From Taeniopygia guttata (lineage: Eukaryota; Chordata; Aves; Passeriformes; Estrildidae), in contig NC_133030.1 in NCBI RefSeq assembly GCF_048771995.1, forward strand, positions 54,406,001 through 54,470,000: DNA of 64,000 nucleotides. The letters run 5' to 3'. A program made the position numbers and the translations under genes. Below are positions 51,601 through 61,200 of the stretch, one piece after another. Under the pieces are notes generated by a model, which was given only the letters and a program-made list of their open reading frames with translations, had not been told where the DNA came from and did no database searches. How positions within the stretch are numbered: position 1 is the first letter of the stretch; the number at the start of each line of letters is the position of its first letter.

Positions 51601-53390
51601 TTTAGCAGATTAAGAGGAATAATGTAACCTGTGCAATGTTTTGAATTTACTCTTTGGTTTTTAAATATAATCCTTCAATTATTATCAGCTGTCTGAAAAT
51701 TGAGGAAGGATTCCTTCATTCAAGCTACTTTAGTTTGAGCAAACAGGATTTTATACTGTAGTGGTGTTCCAGCATATTTTCCTTGTTAAAAGAAGGAAGG
51801 AACTCCTTTCAGTTCATTATTGACTAATGATTCTTGGCTCTCTTGCTAGCTTTTACAAGTAAAGTGAAAATGGAAGGACTAAGATGCTATCATGCTTTCT
51901 TGTAAATACCTTCTGACTGGCTCACTGATTTTCTACAAGACTAAAACTGGTTCCTTAAACTACTTCAGTTCTTAGTGTCGCAGCTCAGAAATTGCAACAA
52001 TGTGCTAACCAAGATTTTATGCTGGCTAATAATGTTTTAATGCCATTTGGTGGTAGTCTAAAAGCTACCTCTGTTTCCAGTGTTCACATTTCCACCCTTT
52101 AATATCAGAGTGTCTTTCCTGTGCTGAGAAGGTTGAAGAGCAGTAGAACTGTGTTGTAAAATGGAGTGTCATCTCAGATAGTTTCTTTTCTTGGTTTTGG
52201 TTTAGGTTAACAGAAGTATCTTTACATCTGCATTTTCTGGAAATTTAAGAACACTGTGAACCTCTGGCCAATAAAAATTTTCCCATTATGTAAAACATTC
52301 TTGTAGATATTGACTCACTGATGGCTTCCTCCATGAAGTAAACAGAGTTTTGCAATGAATTTTCTAGTGAAGTTGTAAGTTTCGTGCAGCTTTTTGATTT
52401 GCTAGTTTGTTACAGTTTAGCGCAGCCTTTACCTACTATTTTTCTTTTTTTGCCTTCAGGCTTGCGAGAATTGTTTTTGTGTATTAATAGGAGATGCTTG
52501 AAACCTACTTGACTTGTTTGTTTCCTAGCAGGAAAGCCTGAGTGCTTAGGCTTAACTGAATCAAGACCAGCTCTCAGCAGTGGGAAACAATATATTAATC
52601 TATCGGAAGCACAGACTGCAGTCTTGTGTGTCACTGGGGTTTGTGTTGTGAATTTTTTTCATGTAAACAGGTAGGTAGGAACAATTCTTCTGCTGTGTAT
52701 GTTTTGAATATGTATGTTGAGAAACCTCATGACAGTTGTGTGAGTTAGGGTATTTTTTGTGAGAGTTTTTGGTTGTTTCTGGTAGTTTTTTTTTAGTATT
52801 AATATCATTGCATGACACCGTAAAGTACCTCGTTCTCCTTTGCATTTTCACATCTTTAAGTTAATGATATTAATTTAACAAATAGTCTTCTGTGCCTGGG
52901 TTTGGTTTAGTTATGAATGAAGGTGATACCTCAAAAGTCAAAACAAGTTTCATTCTCATTTCTATAAATAAACCCTCTTGTAGCATTGTTCTGTCTCACT
53001 GTGTGCCTTGCACACAATCAGAATGGACTGTTTGGCAATCTGCATTCTGTCTGATGGACTTAAGTTGCATGATAGTATATGGAGGTTGGGTTTTTTGTTT
53101 CATCAGTTGTACTTGCAAGGAAGGTAAGCAAATTATCACTATTTCACAAAAAAATCTTCCCCTCAAGTGTTTGAGTTCAAATAGATTAAAAATATGATTA
53201 GAACTCATAGGTGGTAACCTGTTTCCTCAGTCAGCCACAGCCTAATTTGGAAAACTGGATTTAACCTTACTTGCAAGAGGAGAAAACATCCTGAATCCCT
53301 TAGAACAGTACCCTAAATATGTTTGGGGTTGTGCTTTCTTTCCTTGTTCCACTCTACTTTTTCTGGAGTTTAAAAAGAAACTATGCTTCT

Positions 53391-53407
53391 AAAAAAAAAA
53401 AAAAAAA
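53391..53407 (+). repeat. A17 homopolymer
   Basis: This is the longest A run in the window. The preceding sequence (GAGTTTAAAAAGAAACTATGC) gives no recognisable processed-transcript or SINE body. Confidence 0.85.
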
Positions 53408-55077
53408 TTAGTTCTGTTTGCCTTCAGTTTAAGCTTTAAATTAGGAATGGATAAAAGAAGTGAAACATTCTCTTTTCAACTTCTTGACATGATCACGGGA
53501 AATTCGTCAGTCCTTCAGGTGAGTGATGGAGGTTGTGTCTTTGCAAGGAGCAGCAGGTGATGCTCTGGGGCTACTGAGTGGCATTTTCCTCAGAACAGGT
53601 CCAGCTTTATAAAGCTGGCAGGTAGAAAGGCTCTTTCAAAATTGTATGTGGAAAGGGATAAAAATTAAGCTTTTTGCTACACAGTTATCAGACATATGTT
53701 AAGCACTGTGACTAAGAACTTGTCGGTAATAAGTTATATGAATTAATGATGGTGTTTATATATAGGAGTTCATGTTCTTGTCACAATAAGTTCTTTCTGT
53801 AGGTTCACATGACAGTATAATAAGTCCTTTTTAGGTTGTGATCTAGAAGTAGCATCTGGAGGATGCGAGAAAAGGAAGTAGTCTGCTGGAATAGTTGAAC
53901 ACTCTTTTGGCCTTTTCTCTTTTGCTCTCCCACACAGGACTATGAACAATTTATGAAGCAGACTTGCTATCTTTCTGTAAGATGGTTTTTTTTTTCCCTT
54001 GGCCACGTCTTCTAAGTTGGTGCTAGGTGTTTGCTGGTGTTTTCCTCAGAAATGTTGTGTGCCTCTGTACTGGTATGTGAATTCCTGCCAGAAAGCAACT
54101 AGGCTGTCTTGAAGGAATTTTCACTGTCCTGAAGCAAAACGGGTTAAGATGTGTTAAGTTGCTAGTCTTAGACTAACTGCAGAAACCAAAAAGATAATTA
54201 AAGATCTTATTTTCCTATTTTTATTTGGTTTTTACGGGAAATGGATATTTTTGGTCCTTCTTCACCCCAACTTTATCAAGATATAATTGGTTTTGTGTTC
54301 CTTATTTCTAGTTGTTTTTTCACTTTTGACAGTTCCCAGCTTAAGACTGGAGTTGTGTTATACAAGGTAATACTTATGAAGAGATGGGAACTTGGTAGGT
54401 GCCCAGGTAAAATCAGAGAAAGGGGATCTGTTCCTCAGCAAAGGAGAATAGAAATCTGCAGGAGTGCATTAAGTCACACAGAAAGTCTCTGATAGCTTTC
54501 CTGATTTTGTTCTTCTGTTTCAAAGCCAACAGGCCTCTCTTTCCCCTTTTCAAAATTGTGATCATGTTTTTAAAATGTTGTATGTCATGTGGACTGCAAA
54601 CCAAGAAAGGGATTTGAAGCTGAAGATGAACTTTAGTGGTAAATTCATTTCAATAGGTAAAAATTTTAAATAAAACTAAGTAAAATTTTCTTTGGGAGCC
54701 TAAACTGGGGATATATTATCCACTACGGGAATGTCAATGTTGACTAAGCCATGTTAGAAGAAAAATTGTAAAGTTCCTGTTTCAGCGCATGGGAACTTGG
54801 GAGCCCCTGCAAAGAGTAAGCAAAGGACTTGTGCACAGCTTTGAGAAATTAATCTTCTCCCATCTGTTGGTGGGGGAGTGGGTAGTAGTTGTTTCCAATG
54901 TATCTGTGTGTATACCTATGTTGCCCATTATTGGTCTTTTAAGGGAAAGGAAAACCTTCAAACATGCCCCTAAAACCAGCCAGCCTTAGCACTGCTCTGA
55001 GCCAAACCCCCAAAGGCTGCATCTCCCTCTAAACTCTCCCATTTCCTTTCTGCTCAAGCCCATATAACACGCTCTGG

Positions 55078-55362
55078 TTGCTGGCTGCTGCCCCTCTCCT
55101 GGGGGCTGCACAGGAGCTGGGGAGGTACCAGAGGGCTGTGGAGGTCTCTGAGTTTTCCAGGTCCTTGCCAGCAGGTGCTCAGCCCTGCCTGATGTTCAGT
55201 GAGGCTGAACCAGAGGAGACTGGGCAGGATGCTGCCCCAAGGAGGACCTGGATCTCCAGGAAGAATAGGTTGCTGATGGTAGGCAGCTGCTATGAGCTAG
55301 AAGATCTGGCCTTGAGCCTGGCTCTGCAGGATGCAGAAAGAAGGAGGGGTGGAAAGCAGTGA
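55078..55362 (+). other. GC-rich block with 94-codon open frame, nature unknown
   Basis: This GC-rich block interrupts AT-rich intron-like sequence directly upstream of the CR1 at 55,460. One plus-strand frame is open for 94 codons to a TGA at 55,362, with an internal ATG at about 55,192. The peptide includes MFSEAEPEETGQD, then TWISRKNRLLMVGSCYELED and ends LQDAERRRGGKQ. It is charged and not low-complexity. It might be a fragment of an older retroelement or processed sequence carried with the CR1, or chance in GC-rich DNA. There is no recognisable domain. Confidence 0.2.
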
Positions 55363-55459
55363 TGAGCCTATTGTTTCAAATCAGCCAACAACTGGCTGAT
55401 TGACACCCAGGGCTCCTTGTTGCTCCCTTTGCTCTTAAACACAGCTGTGCAGGGGGATG

Positions 55460-55746
55460 GAGGTAACTCAAATCAGAGATCAGACTTCCAGTGTCCAGAG
55501 AGGCAGTGGGCATAAATTAAGGGGGAAAAAAAGGATAAAATTCCATCTTAATACAAGAACAGCTTTTGGCTGGGGGTGTGCTCAAACACTGCAACAGGCT
55601 GCCCAGTGTGGTGGTGGAGTCCCTCTGCAAATACTCAAAACCCGATGGGTGGCTGTGCTGGGCAGCTCTGCCTGACCCTGCTTGGGCAGAGGGGACTGGC
55701 CTGGATGGTCTCCAGATGTCCCTTCCAACCCCACTGCCTCTGTGAA
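55460..55746 (+). mobile_element. CR1 LINE 3' end (5'-truncated)
   Basis: Diagnostic CR1 phrases appear in order: GAGGCAGTGGGCATAAATT, ATTCCATCTTAATACAAGAA, GCAACAGGCTGCCCAG, GGTGGTGGAGTCCCTCTGC, GACCCTGCTTGGGCAG and GGATGGTCTCCAGATGTCCC. It then ends CTTCCAACCCCACTGCCTCTGTGA. The tail corresponds to the ATTCTGTG-type CR1 end, so the element reads rightwards and is truncated at its 5' side. Only the 3' region is present, without intact reverse transcriptase. Moderate divergence suggests an old insertion. Confidence 0.92.
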
Positions 55747-57719
55747 AGCTTCTTTAATATTTGCATGCATTCTTTTGCTGCTGTTGTGGAACACTTGGGG
55801 AATAATTACAAATGCCCCTGCTGGGCACTTGTCTCACAAATACTGCTGTTGTGTAATCACGGCAGTTTTAATTGTATAGGAAAAGCATCCAAATGCTAAG
55901 TAGTTAATTGACTAAAGTCCCCAATTTAAGCAACGAAAGCAAAAACATCCACCAGTATCTCCCCGTTCCCTGAACTGAGAAAACACCAGAACATCCTAAA
56001 CCTTAAAAGACATTTTGGTTTTAATCCCTTAAAATATTATGGTTATGACAATTAAAGGTAGCTTTATTAAAATTAGGTTGTTTATTATTTTCCCCTCATT
56101 CCCTCTAGTTTTTCCACAAAGTACTATCCTCAAATTATCCTGTGAAAAATGAAATAAAAAGTAGGCAGGAACATGAGAGGAGGAACAGCAGAGAAAATGC
56201 TAAGTGATCCCACCAAACCCTGCAGTTTATGCCTTTCAACCCACGACTAGGAAGTCGTGAGATGATTGGAAAGAACTTTCCTGTAACTGTGTTTCTTGCC
56301 GGGCTCTTTCAGCGCTCTCCCGATTGCATTTTGCACAGCCCTCGGGAAGACTGCAGTGCAGTAGTTGGCAAGGAGGGAATTACCAGTAGGGAAAATCAAG
56401 CTGTGGTGGCTCCTCTTGCAGTGTGGTGTTGCTGAGATCTGCATTTTGGAGGAGGTAATGAACAGCTGCCTTTGGGTTTCTGATTTGGAAGCTGGAAGCT
56501 TGCAAAAAAAAGGATGTGGATAAGAGTGTGCCTGGCATGCTGGACAGCCACTAAGCTTATTGATGTAGTGGTTTGGGTTTTCTTCTTGATACAAAACACC
56601 TGCAGTTTCTGCCTAATACTTTGTTTTTAATCCTCTGTGCTCAGACAGTGGAGAATAAGGTAAGGTGCTTTTTGTTGACTAACATATAAAGGATAATGGA
56701 AGTAATTTCTGTATGTTGTAGCATGCAACAATAACTGTGCTTGTTGGAAAGTAAAAGTTTTGATTGCCTTTTTTATTGCTTGTAATACATTGAAATTCTG
56801 TGTAATAATTCCCCTGAATTATCTGGTGCATTCAAGTTGAGAAACAGTTATGTGTACTTCATTAGTATTATAAGATTCTTTTTTAGTCAGTTTTTGCTTT
56901 GGTTTTTCAATATAATACGGAATAATTTTTCAAGATCAATTATTTTCAATTGTTCAGAGAATGTTCCTTTTTTTATTTTAATCTTAGGAGCTAAATCCCC
57001 AATCCTTTCTATGTCTTACCAATATCTCTGGATTTTTTTTATCATGCCAGATTTTTAAGGGTGTAGCACTGTCATAATGCTTCTGTTCAGCTGTGGAGTG
57101 CACTTGTTTAGTAAGAATGAAACTTTGGAGGCACCTTAATTCTCTGTGGTTTGGAAGGGGTTGGTTGGTGTCTTGGGAGGGAAAGGAAAGGCTGAAAGTG
57201 CAAAACTCCCTGTACTAAATTTGGATTTATACCTAAGAATACGAAGGAGCAGTGGCCCAGGGTGATTGATATGATTGGTGTCTGAAGTAAGTATTGGAGC
57301 TAAGAGTTTTAGAACTTCAGTTTTTTGCTGAGTTAATATGTAAATGTTCAGTACAGAAATTTGTACTACTTTCATGACAGCTGTAGGTATAATGGGCTGA
57401 CTTGTAATTTATATACTGTTTTGGTGGGGAAAGTGTACAGTTGCAGATCTCCTTTTAGTTTGAGTAAGCATTTATTCTTGGAGTTTTCTGTAAATCTCAG
57501 TGCAGGGCTATTTTTCCAGGTACTGTGTTTCTACAATGAGCCAGATTGGGCTTTCATTGGCCCGTGTGTGTTTTGCCAGAATCCGTAACCACTCTGTAGC
57601 ACGTTACTTGCTGTGATTACGGTCCAAAGTGGCATTGCTGCGACTTTGCTAGCAGCAGTAGCCTTTCTGTTCCACTTCCTGAGGACCAAAGGTGAAATGC
57701 AGCACATGACTAAGATCAA

Positions 57720-57729
57720 AAAAAAAAAA
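57720..57729 (+). repeat. A10 homopolymer
   Basis: A short A run lies between GACTAAGATC and TCAGAAAGCC, some 60 bases left of the CpG-rich patch. Confidence 0.7.
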
Positions 57730-57779
57730 TCAGAAAGCCACAAAACCCCATTTTATAGCCTTGTGAGTTTGTGGCATTC

Positions 57780-58270
57780 CTCCTTTGCGGCTAAGCGCTA
57801 TCTTGGTCTCGCGTTGAAGTCCCACACTTCAGCTGCGGCGAGGGGCCCAGTGTGTTTAGGGTCAGGTGAGCATTTTTGTGACAAAATTTTTCAGCGAAAG
57901 CACACTGTGTTTAGGGTCAGGTAAGCATTTTTGTGATGCTGTGACCTTCCTGGCCAGCTGTGTGGCTGCTGGGGCCGGGCCGTGTGCGGGATGGCAGCGA
58001 GGAGTGGCGCTGCCCGGTGCCGCCGGGAACACCATGGAGGAGCCGCTTGGCTTGGCCACAGCGCTCCCGGACTCTGGGCTGGGCGGGTGCAGCGTCACTG
58101 ACAAGAGCTGAGCAGCTGAAATCCCTGTGGAATGGGCTTTGGCTCTCTCTTGTACCTGGCCAGGTGAGGTTGCCGCTGTGTGCTCCCAAAAATTCAGCCT
58201 TGGCATGTATGGGTGAGAGAGGCCGTGGGGATGTCAGACTTTGTGTGGCAGTGACCTGGGCATTGTGGTA
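57780..58270 (+). promoter_or_regulatory. Small intronic CpG-rich patch, possible alternative promoter/first exon
   Basis: CpG density rises sharply in otherwise AT-rich intron-like DNA. It rises first around GCGGCTAAGCGC and GGTCTCGCGTTG, then around GGGCCGGGCCGTGTGCGGG. Two good donors (GGGTCAG/GTGAGC at 57,866 and GGGTCAG/GTAAGC at 57,921) follow the first CpG cluster. The second cluster holds an ATG in good context at 58,034 (ACACCATGG) opening a 25-codon frame ending 58,111 (Met-Glu-Glu-Pro-Leu-Gly-Leu-Ala). The arrangement resembles a downstream alternative first exon, about 19 kb after the main island. It could instead be a GC-rich insertion. No repeat family is recognised. Confidence 0.4.
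57851..57936 (+). repeat. Direct duplication of a splice-donor-containing 31-bp segment
   Basis: Two copies (57,851-57,881 and 57,906-57,936, period 55) share TGTGTTTAGGGTCAGGT, then A or G, then AGCATTTTTGTGA. They differ by one base, which changes the donor from GTGAGC to GTAAGC. Both retain the CAG/GT splice-donor context. Confidence 0.9.
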
Positions 58271-61200
58271 ACTTTACTGTCGCATTTAAGAATGCACGTA
58301 GATATTGATGAAGATTTGTATTAATTATGCTTTTGGACCATTTTCTTCTTTTTCTCTGTGCTTGTAAAAATTCCAGGATCAATCCCCCAAACTTAAATTG
58401 CTTACTTTAAATGACCTCTTAGAATATTGTTGTGGGGTGGTTTTTTTAAGAAATGCTCTGCAGAATACTTAAATGCTTTCCCAGAATTTAGCTGGTGTTT
58501 TCAAATGGAATTTATCAGACTTTCCAAGAAAATGGCACTCCTGTGAAGATTTTGTATGGTCTGTAATGACCCGTAGTGTATCTGTGTGGAGAAGTTTTTG
58601 TGTGCGTGAAAGCAAGAAATGATAGCTGTGATTTTAACTGTGCATGTTCTCCTTTAATGCTGTTTTGTTGAGTCCTTTGTGGGCAGTAGGGGAGGAGAAG
58701 AAAAATAGTTTAAAAATCATGCTGATATGTTTTGTCTACTGTTCTTTGTTATTTATCTTACGTTTAGGTTATTTTTAAAATTCATCATTAAGAATTAGTT
58801 TGATGGTCTAATGAAACTAAAGAAGTAACTTGATAGATTCTGAGAAGCCTGTTACAGCATTTTTGAATGAAGGTAATGTAACTCAAGCTTCTTCTTTCTT
58901 CAGGGCAAAGAAAGAAACCAGGCAGACTGTAGCAAAGCTCCCTTTATTGGCAGGAGTAAAGAGAACCCTAGCAGAGCATTGAGAGAGCCTATTCTTCTTT
59001 CTTCTCAAGCTGCGGATCAAATGAGATTCAAATAAAACAAATGAAAAGTAAGCAATCAGAAAGTCTTCCAAATTTGGGGGAGGTGTGGGAAGAAGAGAAG
59101 TATACAGATTTGATCAAGAAAGCTGCTGCATGCGCTTTGGAAATCAAGAGCTTTTATTTAAGCTAACAACTCAGTTTTTAATATAGTCTCTTCAGTTGTC
59201 TGTGAAGGAGAAGTGTTACATGAGTAGGAACATACAGCTTTCAGACTGATAGTTTATGTTAGGTAGTTGGGGAAGAGGCTAGAAAAAGCAGTAAGAACAG
59301 AGGCTGAGCAAGAACTGAAAAGGATTTCAACATTTATGCCGTGCTGGCAGCATCTGTGGTACTGAAGAGGTATTTAAATGGGAAAGGGTCCTGTAACCTG
59401 TTCTTAAGGTGAACCTTTTCTAAAGGTTAGAGCCTAAGAAAATACATACATTTAATGGAATTGTGTTACTGTGAGTTTGGACACTCACCTTTACACTTCT
59501 AATGCTTGTAACTTGTGTGTTACTTGAAACTGTATTCACATATGTGACTTGTTCTTCAGTGGCACTGCCACTGCTTTCTGTGGCTCTGCTCTGGTGAAAC
59601 CCTTCCTTTTGTTTTTAATGTAAGGTTTTTTTGGCTGCTGGGAAAATTCTCACATTTGTCAAACATGAGAAGTTGACAGCATTGGATAAACTCTGAAGGA
59701 GATTTATTTGGAATTACAGTTTGATATACTTTCAAAGGTTTTTTTTCTGCCTTGTGTTTGAGTGCATGGCTGAACTGGGCTATACTCAATCCAAACATCA
59801 TAAGCTTGGTAGGTACTTGTTAGGAGATAAATTGCTGTTACATTTATTAAGGATATGAGATTCTTTTTAATTTTCTTTTTTCTCCTAAAGCATGAATATT
59901 TGGGTAGAAGAGAACATATTACCTAAGCAGTCTTACTAGTGCCATGAAGTAGGTGCTTGGAAATCTGTCTTCCTTTGGTTTTAATTCTAGTCATGCACAT
60001 AATATTTCTTCTACGTCAAAAATGGAATACAGTCTTTTGGGAGAATGAGCAGTTACTTTGATGAACTTGGTCTGAATTTTCATGTGCAATCCTTTCAGCA
60101 ATTCATCATTGCACTGCTGATATGATGAAAAATAGATTTTTACAATATATTCTCCTGGCATCTGTGTTGTTGATTTTTGTGTAGTGCATCAAAGTAAACC
60201 TTGAATGAGGTAGTGGAGGGCTTGAGTGAAATTACTGGTCAAAACTGAGCAGATGAGAGAAAAATAGGGCTATATAAAGGAAAGTGTATGAGTACAAAAG
60301 GTTTGTACTTAGAGAGATGATTTCTTATATGCCTATTACATTCAGCTTAGCCCACTTTTAAAGTAAAATTATCTGGAGATGATTTTTAAAAACTGGGTGA
60401 TTACATATCATTAAAGATGTAATATTTTCTTGTGAGAGAAACTTAGGATTGTCCTCTCTCAGCTGAACTTAAGATACTCTGGATTTGCCTTAATTACAGC
60501 TGTTTCCAGCCCTCTGTCTTGTGTCAGTGCACTGATGAAGTCCCTTATTTCACTGAGACACAGAGGCTGTTTGGGTTGATAACAAAACCCATCCTTGTTC
60601 CAAAGTGGAATAGCCTTCACTGTAACTAATCACAGCTATCTCCAGCACAGCTGTCAGTGAATAAGTATAACTCTGGTGCAGTCAATGCCCCGGAGAATAA
60701 ATTAGCAAAGTAGTAAGACCATATAAAGATAAAAATGCAGTGTGAGTTTACATATACCTAGTTTAATGATTTTCTTCTTTTTTTTTTTTTTCCCTGAATA
60801 ACTGTCTTGAAAAATAGAAAATTGTTTTTAAAAGCCCCAAGAGAAAAAAACACCACTTTTTGACACTATGATGCTTGTCTAACCTGTAGAACTCACTGAG
60901 ATAACACTAAGAATATGCTGCTCTTGGCCTCAAAATAATTGCTTGTAGATTTAGCAGATGTATAGAGGAAATAGGAATCACGCTTAACAGAATCTTTGGC
61001 GCTACCTTTCCCCCTGCCTCTTTTTTTCCTCTTGACTATCCACTAGTGTATTGTAGATGCTGTATAATAATGGAAAAGAGTTCCAGGAACTGATTTGAGC
61101 CTGGCTTGATGGATCAACATTTCAACATTTTTAATGTATTTTGTGACTTTATGCTATATTGCAGGAAGTGCATTTATATATATTCTGAATTAGGGTAAGT

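Larger units (their letters stand above)
39495..55077 (+). other. Probable long first intron, AT-rich, no coding exon seen
   Basis: The stretch of about 15.6 kb is AT-rich, and no open frame has convincing coding character or paired splice sites. Long T runs on the plus strand (for example near 41,200, 45,711, 45,961, 52,790 and 53,985) are more frequent than long A runs (near 48,593 and 53,391). That is the usual asymmetry of a rightward-transcribed intron. It contains only the simple repeats listed separately. Confidence 0.5.

Noticed and set aside
56645..56659. A 15-base microexon (acceptor TCCTCTGTGCTCAG, donor AAG/GTAAGG)
   Set aside because: Both signals are good, but such close pairs arise by chance over 25 kb of intron and the segment is too short to test by eye.
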